From Streptomyces tateyamensis (lineage in GTDB: Bacteria; Actinomycetota; Actinomycetes; Streptomycetales; Streptomycetaceae), in the NCBI RefSeq assembly GCF_003205575.1, contig NZ_PYBW01000030.1:100170-164169 (forward strand): a stretch of 64,000 nucleotides of DNA, read 5' to 3'. Below are positions 8,358 through 16,850 of the stretch, one piece after another. The notes under the pieces are model-generated. The model was not told the origin of the DNA and did no database searches. It worked only from the letters and a program-made list of their open reading frames with translations. A program made the translations under genes and the position numbers. Every line of letters starts with the position of its first letter. The first letter of the stretch is position 1.

Positions 8358-8630
8358 TCACCGGTGCACCGGCCACTGCTGGGCGGCCAGCGCACCGCCG
8401 GCCGCGAGCACGCCTGCGAGCCCGCCCGCAAGTACGGCCCCCAGGCGCCGCCGCACGGCCCGCCGCACCCGGTGCCGCACCCCGCAACCGCGCCGGATCG
8501 GCCGGAACGAGGGCACCGCGCGGCCCGGCGGCACCGGCACCGCCACCGGGGGTGCGGGCCGCCGATGGGAGTGCGCACCGCACGCGTGACCGGCAGCCGC
8601 GGCGGGGGCAAGGACGTCTTCGCTGCTCAT
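8358..8630 (-). CDS. Small single-pass membrane protein
   Basis: 90 aa from the ATG at 8630. A Pro/Arg-rich cytoplasmic part (to about 63) is followed by one hydrophobic segment (LGAVLAGGLAGVLAAGGALA, about 64-83) and a short end. The Arg cluster before the helix predicts the N-terminus inside. The ribosome site is weak. It may be a shortened relative of the SAF-domain proteins often found beside fmdB-like genes in Streptomyces, but no SAF domain is present. Confidence 0.4.
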   Translation of the reverse strand: MSSEDVLAPAAAAGHACGAHSHRRPAPPVAVPVPPGRAVPSFRPIRRGCGVRHRVRRAVRRRLGAVLAGGLAGVLAAGGALAAQQWPVHR

Positions 8631-8738
8631 GCGGCCACTGTGACCCTGCTGCCGCACTATGCCCAGCCCCGTCCACAGGTCTGTGGATAACTTTGCGCCT
8701 GTGGAAAACCCGGGCACCGAGCGGCCTGCGGGAACGTC

Positions 8739-8770
8739 GAAGGCCCCCCGGGCGAACCCGGGGGGCCTTC
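8739..8770 (-). terminator. Strong terminator downstream of the fmdB-like gene
   Basis: Perfect 14-bp stem GAAGGCCCCCCGGG / CCCGGGGGGCCTTC with a CGAA tetraloop, 18 nt beyond the minus-strand stop. Confidence 0.75.
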
Positions 8771-8787
8771 GCGGCGTAAACGTCAGG

Positions 8788-9108
8788 TCAGCCGGCGGTC
8801 GACGCCGTGCCGGCCGAGCTGGTGGAGGCCGACGCCGACGAGGACGCCGCCGGGGCAGCCGGGGCAGCCGGGGCGGCCGAGGTCGAACCCGGCCCGCCGG
8901 TGCCCGAGGAGCTCACCGAGCTGCTCGAGGAGGACCGGCTGTCGGTGCGGTAGAAGCCCGACCCCTTGAAGACCACGCCCACGGCGGAGAAGACCTTGCG
9001 CAGGCGGCCCTGGCAGTTGGGGCAGACGGTCAGCGCCTCGTCGCTGAACTTCTGCACCACCTCGAGGCCGTTGCCGCACTCGGTGCACTGGTACTGGTAC
9101 GTGGGCAC
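8788..9108 (-). CDS. FmdB-family zinc-ribbon protein
   Basis: 106 aa from the GTG at 9108, chosen for the near-perfect AGGAGGAAG 6 nt upstream. The N-terminus PTYQYQCTECG, the second pair CPNC and the FKGSGFYRTD tail are the FmdB zinc-ribbon signature. The last ~45 residues are a Ser/Ala/Gly-rich disordered tail. FmdB proteins are called putative regulators; no molecular role is established. A CIRCE-type inverted repeat lies immediately upstream of the ribosome site, suggesting HrcA/heat-shock control. Confidence 0.85.
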   Translation of the reverse strand: MPTYQYQCTECGNGLEVVQKFSDEALTVCPNCQGRLRKVFSAVGVVFKGSGFYRTDSRSSSSSSVSSSGTGGPGSTSAAPAAPAAPAASSSASASTSSAGTASTAG

Positions 9109-9120
9109 TGTGTCTTCCTC

Positions 9121-9147
9121 CTGGCACTCTCGGCTGGTGAGTGCTAA
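9121..9147 (-). promoter_or_regulatory. CIRCE-type operator (HrcA site) upstream of the fmdB-like gene
   Basis: CTGGCACTC-N9-GAGTGCTAA on the plus strand. The CIRCE consensus is TTAGCACTC-N9-GAGTGCTAA: the right arm matches 9/9, the left arm 7/9, and the spacing is exact. Read on the minus strand, the element ends directly at the AGGAGG ribosome site, as CIRCE does before groE genes. HrcA is the known CIRCE repressor in Streptomyces. Confidence 0.75.
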
Positions 9148-9177
9148 CGACGGTCCATGATGCGGCATTCCGCCGGA

Positions 9178-10488
9178 TCAGTCCAGCGTCGCCGACACGC
9201 GGCGGGACTCCAGGGAGCCGCGGCGCCCGCCCCCGCCGCTGGCAACGGTACGGCCACGCGAGGTCGAACCCCGCAGCAGGCCGCGCAACGTGACCAGCGC
9301 CACCAGCCCCAGCCCGGCGCCGACCACCGGCACCAGGAACCCGGTGCGCGGGCCGCTCAGGTCGATCAGCTGCCCGGCCGCCACCGAGCCGGCCGCCAGG
9401 CCCAGCCCGATCGCCCCGGTCAGCCAGGTGAACGCCTCCGTCTTGGCGCCGTCCGCGACCAGCGTCTCCACCAGCGTGTAGCCGGTGATCAGGGTCGGCG
9501 CGATGGCCAGCCCGCAGCCGAGCCCGGCCGCCGCCAGCGCGGTCAGGTCGGGCATCGCCCACAGCGTCGAGCAGCCCAGCACCAGCAGCGCGTAGCTGGC
9601 CAGCAGCCGGGTCCGGGCCGAGCGCCGCCAGGCGACCATCCCGTACAGCACCCCGGCCAGCATCGAGCCGCCGGCGAAGACGCCGTAGACGGTGCCGCTC
9701 ATCCCGGCCAGGCCCTGGGCCTTGGCGAAGGCGGTCACCGAGACCTGCATGGCGCCGAAGACGGTGCCGACCCCGAGGAACGAGCCGGCCAGCAGCCGGA
9801 CCCCGGGCGAGGCGAGCGCGGAGACCCGCTGCCCGCCCGCGGTACGCGGGTGGCGCACCGGCGCGGTGGCCCGCTGGCCGGCGAAGACCAGGCCGCCGAC
9901 CACCGTCAGCGCGGCTTCGGTGGCCAGCGCGGCGGCCGGGGCCAGCGTGGTGGCGATCGCGGTGGCCAGCACCGGGCCGATCACGAAGGTGAGCTCGTCG
10001 GTGACCGACTCGAAGGCGAAGGCGGTGGACAGGTGGCCGGGCCGGTCGTCGAACCGGGCCACCCAGCGGGCCCGGACCATGGCGCCGATCTGCGGCACGC
10101 TGGCCCCGGCGGTGGCGGCCGTGGCGAACAGCGTCCAGACCGGCGCGTGGCCGAGCGCGAGCGCGGTCAGCGCGCCCACCGAGGCGGCGTGCACCAGCAC
10201 GCTCGGCAGCAGCACGGCGGACTGGCCGAACTGGTCGGCCAGCCGGCCGGTCTGCGGCCCGACCAGGGCCTGGGCCACCGCGGCGACCGCCGCGACGGCG
10301 CCTGCCGTGCCGTAGGAGCCGCTGGTGTCGAAGACCAGCAGCACGATGCCCAGGGTGAGCATTGCGTAGGGCAGTCGGGCCACGAAGGCCGGGATCAGGA
10401 ACCTCCACGCACCGGGGGTGCGCAGCAGCGGGACGTAGCCGACTCGGGCCGGGACTACGGGGCTGTCGACCGTTGGGCGGGACGCCAC
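9178..10488 (-). CDS. MFS transporter
   Basis: 436 aa from the GTG at 10488, which has AGGAAGGA 6-7 nt upstream. About 12 membrane segments in two halves; a short Ser/Gly-rich cytoplasmic end. It resembles small-molecule or drug efflux MFS proteins without a recognisable substrate signature. It stands alone: the flanking minus-strand genes are separated by the CIRCE region and by 295 nt. Confidence 0.8.
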   Translation of the reverse strand: MASRPTVDSPVVPARVGYVPLLRTPGAWRFLIPAFVARLPYAMLTLGIVLLVFDTSGSYGTAGAVAAVAAVAQALVGPQTGRLADQFGQSAVLLPSVLVHAASVGALTALALGHAPVWTLFATAATAGASVPQIGAMVRARWVARFDDRPGHLSTAFAFESVTDELTFVIGPVLATAIATTLAPAAALATEAALTVVGGLVFAGQRATAPVRHPRTAGGQRVSALASPGVRLLAGSFLGVGTVFGAMQVSVTAFAKAQGLAGMSGTVYGVFAGGSMLAGVLYGMVAWRRSARTRLLASYALLVLGCSTLWAMPDLTALAAAGLGCGLAIAPTLITGYTLVETLVADGAKTEAFTWLTGAIGLGLAAGSVAAGQLIDLSGPRTGFLVPVVGAGLGLVALVTLRGLLRGSTSRGRTVASGGGGRRGSLESRRVSATLD

Positions 10489-10699
10489 GGTCGGTCCTTC
10501 CTGCTGCCTGGTAGCGACGCCGGGGCGAGGGTGGACCCCGACGGCGCCGAGAGTCGTCCTCTCGCGCGTCGACCGGGGTAGATACCGGGGTCCGGCGGCC
10601 CACGATGCGGAAGCGGGGCCGGGCAGCGGACCGCGGCCGCCGAACGGTCGCGCCAACTCTGCATCAGGCAGATATAGCAGTGTGTGAATGTATCTGTGG

Positions 10700-10715
10700 G
10701 TGGAGCTGTCTCCAC
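10700..10715. promoter_or_regulatory. Short palindrome upstream of the MFS gene
   Basis: GTGGAG-CTGT-CTCCAC, perfect 6-bp arms, in an AT-richer stretch 212 nt before the MFS start. It could be an operator or a small hairpin. Confidence 0.25.
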
Positions 10716-10783
10716 TTTAGAGGGTACGGGTGAGTACCACCTTGGATTCTACGGAGAATTCACCTGCTGCACAGCGACCTGCG

Positions 10784-12268
10784 TCACTTTCCGTGCAGCC
10801 AGCCCGCCAGCTTGCCGCCCTTGTCCACCGCGCGCAGCCGCCGTTCGGTCGCCTCCGCCACCGTCTCGGTGGTGACCACCAGCAGCTCGTCCCCGGACCG
10901 CAGCACGGTGGCCCGGTCCGGCACGAAGCTGCTGCCGTCGCGCACCACCAGGGTGACCGCCGCCCCGGCCGGCAGCCGCAGCTCGCCCACCTCGACCCCG
11001 GACATCCGCGAGCCGGGCGCCAGGGCCACCGAGAGCAGCTGGCCGTGCAGCCGCTCCAGCGGGGCCGACTCGATCCCCAGGTCCTGGCCGAGCGCGCCCT
11101 CGGAGATCCGCAGCTGCCGGGCCAGCCAGGGCAGCGTCGGTCCCTGCAGCAAGGTGAAGAGCACCACCAGGATGAAGACGATGTTGAACACGTCGGCGGC
11201 GTGCGGTACGTCGGCCACCAGCGGGATGGTGGCCAGCACGATCGGCACCGCGCCGCGCAGCCCGGCCCAGCTGAGCAGTGCCTGCTCCCGCCAGGGCAGC
11301 TTGAACGGGGTCAGCGTGGCGACCACCGAGAGCGGGCGGGCCACCAGCACCAGCACCGAGCCGATCACCACCGCCGCCCACACCGCCGAGCCCATGGTGG
11401 CCGGGTTGCAGAGCAGTCCGAGCAGCACGAACATGCCGATCTGTCCGATCCAGGCCAGCCCGTCGGCGAAGCCGCGCACCGCGGGCCCGTGCGGCAGCTT
11501 GGCGTTGCCCAGCAGCACCGCGCAGACGTAGACGGCCAGGAAGCCGGAGCCGTGCAGCAGCGCGCCGCCGGCGTAGGCCAGCACGGTCAGCGCGAGCACC
11601 GCGATCGGGTACAGGCCGGAGGACGGCAGCGCCACCTTGCGCAGCCCGAGGGCGCCCAGGCGGCCGACCGCCCAGCCCACCGCGGCGCCGATCGCCAGCT
11701 CCGCGAGGATCGAGCCGACCAGCACGTACCAGGCGTCGAACGGCCCGGCGGTGGCGAAGGCGGCCACCAGGATCACCACCGGCGCGTCGTTGAAGCCGGA
11801 CTCCGCCTCCAGCAGTCCGCTGAGCCGGGCGGGCAGCGGCACCGTGCGCAGCACCGAGAAGACCGCCGCCGCGTCGGTGGAGGAGACGATCGCGCCCAGC
11901 AGCAGCGACTCCCGCCAGTCGGTTCCGACCAGGAAGTGCGCCCCGGCGGCGGTGACGAAGACCGAGATCCCGACCCCGAAGGTGGCCAGCACGCTCGCGG
12001 CCGGCACCACCGGTCTGATCTCCCGCCAGTTCGTCTTCAGACCGCCCTCGGCCAGGATCACTACCAGCGCCGCGTACCCCAGCACCTGGGTGAGCGAGGC
12101 GTTGTTGAAGGTGACGCCCAGTCCGTCCTGGCCCAGGGCGACGCCGATGCCCAGGTAGAGCAGCAGGCTGGGCAGCCCGGAGCGGGTCGACAGGCGCACC
12201 GCGACGACCGCGACCAGCAGGATCACGGAGGCTTCGAGCAGGAAGGTGTTCAGGTGGGAGACAGTCAC
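10784..12268 (-). CDS. Cation/proton antiporter with C-terminal RCK_C domain (NhaP2/CvrA type)
   Basis: 494 aa from the GTG at 12268, with GAGGTG about 8 nt upstream. About 12-13 TM segments carry the CPA1 motifs GAIVSSTDAAAVFSVL and ESGFNDAPVVIL; SWAGLRGAVPIVLA follows. A TrkA_C/RCK_C-like regulatory domain covers about 400-485. Relatives exchange K+ or Na+ for H+ and help pH and osmotic control. Ion specificity cannot be read here. Confidence 0.85.
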   Translation of the reverse strand: MTVSHLNTFLLEASVILLVAVVAVRLSTRSGLPSLLLYLGIGVALGQDGLGVTFNNASLTQVLGYAALVVILAEGGLKTNWREIRPVVPAASVLATFGVGISVFVTAAGAHFLVGTDWRESLLLGAIVSSTDAAAVFSVLRTVPLPARLSGLLEAESGFNDAPVVILVAAFATAGPFDAWYVLVGSILAELAIGAAVGWAVGRLGALGLRKVALPSSGLYPIAVLALTVLAYAGGALLHGSGFLAVYVCAVLLGNAKLPHGPAVRGFADGLAWIGQIGMFVLLGLLCNPATMGSAVWAAVVIGSVLVLVARPLSVVATLTPFKLPWREQALLSWAGLRGAVPIVLATIPLVADVPHAADVFNIVFILVVLFTLLQGPTLPWLARQLRISEGALGQDLGIESAPLERLHGQLLSVALAPGSRMSGVEVGELRLPAGAAVTLVVRDGSSFVPDRATVLRSGDELLVVTTETVAEATERRLRAVDKGGKLAGWLHGK

Positions 12269-12611
12269 GCAGGGGCACCTCGGGGTCGCGGGCGGCTTTG
12301 GCGGGCGGCACGGGAGGGGTCACTGGGGCAGGGGAGGAGAAAGCGGCGCCTGGGCGCCGGCTGACGGATGGTCAGCAAATGGATCGTTACCCAGGCTAAC
12401 ATTTTACCTGATCTTTGAACTTTTGAACAGTGCCGCACTCTCCAGCCACCCACCACCGGAACCTCGCCCTCAGCCGCGCCCGGTAGGGTCCCTCTGACTC
12501 AACCGTGGGCGTCCCCCGTGCACCCGCGCCACCTGAGTCGTCCTAATGTGGTGAGCGGTCACCGGCCGCCCCGCTCCCGTGACCTCCCTGCTCCCTGCCG
12601 CTAGGACCCAG
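12269..12611. other. Divergent intergenic region, antiporter / S45 hydrolase
   Basis: 343 nt. An AT-rich core at about 12385-12430 holds two near-tandem TTTGAAC motifs. On the minus strand TAAAAT (12401-12406) could be a -10 box for the antiporter gene. No gene or strong hairpin is visible. Confidence 0.35.
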
Positions 12612-15350
12612 ATGCCCCGCTCGCCCCGCTCGAAGAAGTTCCGGCGCGCCCGTCTGATCGTGGTAGTGCTCGTCGTGCTCCTGGTGGCCCTGGTCGCCGG
12701 CGGCGGGTGGTACGCGGTGGACACGGTGCGCGCCTCGTTCCCGCAGGTCAGCGGGACGGTCAAGGTGCCCGGCCTGGGCTCGTCGGTGGACGTGAAGCGG
12801 GACGCGCAGGGCGTGCCGCAGGTCTACGCCGACACGCCCGAGGACCTGTTCAAGGCGCAGGGCTACGTGCAGGCCCAGGACCGGTTCTGGGAGATGGACG
12901 TGCGCCGGCACATCACCGCCGGGCGGCTCTCCGAGATGTTCGGCTCCGGCCAGGTGGACACCGACGCCTTCATCCGCACCATGGGCTGGCGCGACGTGGC
13001 GCAGAAGGAGTGGGACACCCAGCTCAGCGCGGACACCAAGAAGTACCTGCAGGCCTACACGGACGGCGTGAACGCCTGGCTCGGCGGGCACCCGGGCGGG
13101 CGCACCGCCTCGCTGGAGTACTCCCTGCTGGGTGCCGTCAACAGCGGCTACCAGCCGGAGCAGTGGACCCCGGTGGACTCGGTGGCCTGGCTCAAGGCGA
13201 TGGCCTGGAACCTCTCCGGCAACCTGCAGGAGGAGATCGACCGCTCGCTGCTGAGCCAGACCTTCACCCCGGACCAGATCGCCCAGCTCTACCCGGACTA
13301 CCCGTACCAGCGCAACGGCACCATCCTGCAGACCGGCACCATGGCCGCCGACGGCACCTACAAGCCGCCGACCGCCGCGGTCAACCAGGGCCAGGGCACC
13401 GCCGGCAGCGGCAGCACCCAGGCCGCCGCGCTGACCCAGGGCCTGACCTCGGTCTCCGACAAGATGGCCGCGATGCCGCAGCTGCTCGGCCCGCAGGGCC
13501 AGGGCATCGGCTCCAACTCCTGGGTGGTGGCCGGCAGCCACACCACCACCGGCAGCCCGCTGCTGGCCAACGACCCGCACCTGGGCCCGGGGCTGCCCAA
13601 CGTCTGGTACCAGATGGGCCTGCACTGCCGCAGCGTCAGCGCGAGCTGCCCGTACGACGTCACCGGCTTCACCTTCGCCGGCATGCCGGGTGTGGTCATC
13701 GGCCACAACCAGAACATCACCTGGGGCCTGACCAACCTGGGCGCCGACGTCACCGACCTGTACCTGGAGAAGGTCACCGGTCCGGACACCTACCTGGTGG
13801 ACAACCAGGAGGTGAAGTTCGAGACCCGCAAGGAGACCATCAAGGTGGCCGGCGGCGCGGACCGGGTGATCACGGTGCGCACCACCAACAACGGGCCGCT
13901 GATCTCCGACCAGTCCACCGAGCAGCAGCAGGTCGGCACCTACGCGCCGGCCGGCAACGCGGCCCCGGACCGCGGCACCTCCGGCTACGGGGTGGCACTG
14001 CGCTGGACGGCGCTGAACCCCGGCAAGTCGATGGACGCCATCTTCGAGCTGGACCGGGCCGCCGACTTCACCCACTTCCGGGCCGCCGCCATCGACTTCG
14101 CGGTCCCCTCGCAGAACCTGATCTACGCCGACACCAAGGGCCACATCGGCTACCAGGCGCCCGGCCAGATCCCGGTCCGCGGCAAGGGCGACGGCCGCTA
14201 CCCGGCGCTGGGCTGGGACTCCGGCTACAACTGGAAGGGCTACCTGGACTTCAAGTCCCTGCCCTGGGTCGAGGACCCGGCCGCCGGCTTCCTGGTGACC
14301 GCCAACCAGGCCGTGGTGGACCCGTCGTACAAGCCGCTGCTGACCACCGACTGGGAGTACGGCACCCGGGCCAAGGAGATCACCGACCAGATCCAGGCCC
14401 GGCTGACCAACGGCGGCAAGATCTCGCCGGACGACATGCAGTCGATGCAGCTGGACAACACCAGCGTGCTGGCCAGAACGCTGGTCCCGATGCTGCTCAA
14501 GGTGCAGGTCAGCGACCCGTACGTGAAGCAGGCGCAGGACCTGCTGAAGGACTGGAACTACAACCAGGACGCCGACTCGGCCGCCGCCGCCTACTACAAC
14601 GGCGTCTGGCGCCAGCTGCTGATCCTGGCCTTCGGGCAGAAGTTCCCGGCCGCGCTGCGGCCGAAGGGCGACTGCCTGCTGGTCCAGCAGAAGGTGGACG
14701 TCAACCAGCCGGACGGCACCGTGGGCGGCGAGACCAAGATCGTCACCCAGTGCGGCACCCGCAAGCCCAGCCAGGCCCAGCCGGACGGCGGCGACCGCTG
14801 GATGGAGGTGGTCCGCCAGCAGCTGGGCAACCCCGGCAGTCCGTGGTGGGACTACATCGACTCCAACCACCTGCAGCAGCACGGCCTGGACAACCTGCTG
14901 AAGGAGGCGATGAAGGACGCCCGCCAGGACCTCACCGCCCACCTCGGCAAGGACGTCTCCACCTGGAGCTGGGGCCGGCTGCACCCGCTGAACCTCAAGG
15001 AGCAGACCCTCGGGGTGGACACCTCCTCGATCGCCTCCGGCATCGTGCACCGGCTGCTCAACCGCGGTCCGTACCAGATGGGGGGCGGTTCGGCGGCGGT
15101 CGACGCCACCGGCTGGACCGCGGTGGCCGGCTACGACGTGGACTGGATCCCGTCGATGCGGATGGTGGTCGACCTGAGCGACTTCAACGCCTCGCACTGG
15201 ATCAACGTGGGCGGCCAGTCCGGCCACGCGTTCGACGACAACTACGACGACCAGACCGAGCTCTGGCAGCAGGGCAAGCTGCTGCCGTGGTCCTACTCGG
15301 CCGCGGCGGTCAACCAGTCGACGAAGAACACGCTGTCCCTGACGCCCTGA
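12612..15350 (+). CDS. Penicillin acylase family (peptidase S45) exported enzyme
   Basis: 912 aa from the ATG at 12612 (AGGAC upstream); a GTG at 12579 is an alternative. A basic N-terminus and one membrane segment (about 13-34) indicate export or anchoring. The Ntn-hydrolase hallmark GSNSW places the autoproteolytic nucleophile at Ser301, separating a ~300-residue alpha chain from a ~610-residue beta chain. TTNNGP (beta-chain active-site region) is also present. Family members cleave penicillins, acyl-homoserine lactones or other acyl amides; the substrate is unknown. Convergent with the next gene. Confidence 0.88.
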   Translation: MPRSPRSKKFRRARLIVVVLVVLLVALVAGGGWYAVDTVRASFPQVSGTVKVPGLGSSVDVKRDAQGVPQVYADTPEDLFKAQGYVQAQDRFWEMDVRRHITAGRLSEMFGSGQVDTDAFIRTMGWRDVAQKEWDTQLSADTKKYLQAYTDGVNAWLGGHPGGRTASLEYSLLGAVNSGYQPEQWTPVDSVAWLKAMAWNLSGNLQEEIDRSLLSQTFTPDQIAQLYPDYPYQRNGTILQTGTMAADGTYKPPTAAVNQGQGTAGSGSTQAAALTQGLTSVSDKMAAMPQLLGPQGQGIGSNSWVVAGSHTTTGSPLLANDPHLGPGLPNVWYQMGLHCRSVSASCPYDVTGFTFAGMPGVVIGHNQNITWGLTNLGADVTDLYLEKVTGPDTYLVDNQEVKFETRKETIKVAGGADRVITVRTTNNGPLISDQSTEQQQVGTYAPAGNAAPDRGTSGYGVALRWTALNPGKSMDAIFELDRAADFTHFRAAAIDFAVPSQNLIYADTKGHIGYQAPGQIPVRGKGDGRYPALGWDSGYNWKGYLDFKSLPWVEDPAAGFLVTANQAVVDPSYKPLLTTDWEYGTRAKEITDQIQARLTNGGKISPDDMQSMQLDNTSVLARTLVPMLLKVQVSDPYVKQAQDLLKDWNYNQDADSAAAAYYNGVWRQLLILAFGQKFPAALRPKGDCLLVQQKVDVNQPDGTVGGETKIVTQCGTRKPSQAQPDGGDRWMEVVRQQLGNPGSPWWDYIDSNHLQQHGLDNLLKEAMKDARQDLTAHLGKDVSTWSWGRLHPLNLKEQTLGVDTSSIASGIVHRLLNRGPYQMGGGSAAVDATGWTAVAGYDVDWIPSMRMVVDLSDFNASHWINVGGQSGHAFDDNYDDQTELWQQGKLLPWSYSAAAVNQSTKNTLSLTP

Positions 15351-15365
15351 CAGCCGGATCGGTCG

Positions 15366-15953
15366 TCAGAACCGGTGCACGCCCAGTGGGGTGACCACGG
15401 CGTGCACCGGCCGGTCGTGCGGCTCGGCCGGCACCCGGTCCAGCAGCTCCGGCGGGTAGAGCAGGGTGGCCAGCAGCGGCTCGGCCCCGGCGGCGGCCAG
15501 CCGGGCCAGCACCCGGTCGTAGGAGCCGCCGCCGCGCCCCAGCCGCAACCCGCGCCGGTCCACCGCCAGCCCGGGCAGCAGCACCAGCCCGGCCGCGCAG
15601 ACCGCCGCCGGCCCCAACCGCTCCCCGGTCGGCTCCAGCAGCCCGCGCCCGGCGGGCGCCAGCTGCCGCGCACCGCCGTAGTACGCCCAGTCCAGGTCGT
15701 TGTCGGGCAGCAGCACCGGCAGCAGCACCGGGACCGCCCGCGCGTGCAGCGCCGCCAGCAGCTCCCGGGTGCCCGGCTCGGCGCCCACCGAAACGTAGGC
15801 CGCCACCGTCACCCCCGGCGCCACCAGCTCCAGCGCCCGCTCGGCGATCGCCGCGGCCGCGGCCGACCGCTCTTCGGGGGACAGCGCCCGGCGCTGCGCC
15901 AGCAGCCGTGACCGCAGGGCCGCCTTGTCGTTGTACAAGAGATCGTCAGACAC
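15366..15953 (-). CDS. 5-formyltetrahydrofolate cyclo-ligase
   Basis: 195 aa from the GTG at 15953 (GGGAAG about 9 nt upstream). An N-terminal K-x-x-L-R-x-x-x-L-x-x-R-R-x-L pattern and the LGRGGGSYDRVLAR nucleotide-binding loop identify the family. The enzyme uses ATP to convert 5-formyl-THF to 5,10-methenyl-THF, salvaging a folate storage form. It is divergent from the GGDEF gene, with 39 nt between the two start codons. Confidence 0.88.
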   Translation of the reverse strand: MSDDLLYNDKAALRSRLLAQRRALSPEERSAAAAAIAERALELVAPGVTVAAYVSVGAEPGTRELLAALHARAVPVLLPVLLPDNDLDWAYYGGARQLAPAGRGLLEPTGERLGPAAVCAAGLVLLPGLAVDRRGLRLGRGGGSYDRVLARLAAAGAEPLLATLLYPPELLDRVPAEPHDRPVHAVVTPLGVHRF

Positions 15954-15992
15954 GGCTCGATCTTCCCGCAGTCGCTCCCCCGAGGGAGTCCC

Positions 15993-16796
15993 ATGGCACT
16001 CCTGCTCCCGTCGCTCGCCCTGCTCGGCCTGCTGCTGACCGCGCTCGCCGGCCTGCTCGCGACCCGGCTGCGCCGGCTGCGCCGCACCTCCGCCGCCCGC
16101 GAGGCCGAGCTGACCGGCCAGTTGGCCGAGCTCGCGGCCGAGTGCGCGGAGCTGGCCCGCACCGCCGCCCGGGACCCGCTCACCGGCGTCTGGAACCACC
16201 GCCACCTCCAGCTGGCCCTGGAGCGCGAGGTGCACCGCTGCCAGCGGGCGAACGGTGATCCCGGCCCCGAACTGGCCGTGGTGCTGCTGGAGATCGAGGG
16301 CTTCGAGGCGATCAACGCCGAGCACGGCCGGCACCGGGCCCAGGCGGTGCTGCGCGACCTGGCCCAGCGGCTCTCGCTGGAGGTGCGCCGGTCCGACACC
16401 CTGGGCCGGTACGGCGGCACCGAGTTCCTGGTGGTGCTGCCGGACACCGGCGCGGCCGGGGCGGCCAAGGTGGCCGAGCGGCTGTGCTGGGCGGTACGCC
16501 GGCACCGGCTGCTGGACTGGGCCGGCGAGCCGTGGCAGGCCCAGTCCCGGGCCGCGGGCGGCAACGGGCTGCGCGCGGTGGCCGGCACCGCCGTGCTGCC
16601 GCTCGGCGGCCACCCGGTGCCGCTGCTGCGGGCCGCGGACCGCTCGCTGGCCGAGGCCAAGCGCGCGTCGGGGCGGGCGGTGGCGCCGTCCGGGCACGGT
16701 AACCTGTCGGCCTGTGCCGACCCGGGACCCACAGCCCCGACCGGCGCCGCCCGTCCCGTAGTCGCGGTGACCTGCACCGACGAGGTCCGTTCATAG
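15993..16796 (+). CDS. Membrane-anchored degenerate GGDEF protein
   Basis: 267 aa. One N-terminal membrane helix (about 2-24), a short coiled coil (about 33-58), then a GGDEF-type domain opening with DPLTGVWNHRHL (61-72). The signature is GGTEF (141-145), and the metal-binding D-x-D pattern is replaced by E100-I-E102. Active diguanylate cyclases need these acidic residues, so this protein is probably inactive or a nucleotide sensor. The last ~45 residues are unstructured. ATG with GAGGGAG upstream. Confidence 0.75.
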   Translation: MALLLPSLALLGLLLTALAGLLATRLRRLRRTSAAREAELTGQLAELAAECAELARTAARDPLTGVWNHRHLQLALEREVHRCQRANGDPGPELAVVLLEIEGFEAINAEHGRHRAQAVLRDLAQRLSLEVRRSDTLGRYGGTEFLVVLPDTGAAGAAKVAERLCWAVRRHRLLDWAGEPWQAQSRAAGGNGLRAVAGTAVLPLGGHPVPLLRAADRSLAEAKRASGRAVAPSGHGNLSACADPGPTAPTGAARPVVAVTCTDEVRS

Positions 16797-16850
16797 CCGA
16801 TTCACCTCGCTCTCAGGCAACGCGGTCAGCAGCCTTAGTAAGGTCCACGC

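Noticed and set aside
12543-15227. 894-codon minus-strand frame over the S45 gene
   Set aside because: The plus-strand product has complete family motifs; the antisense one is compositional.
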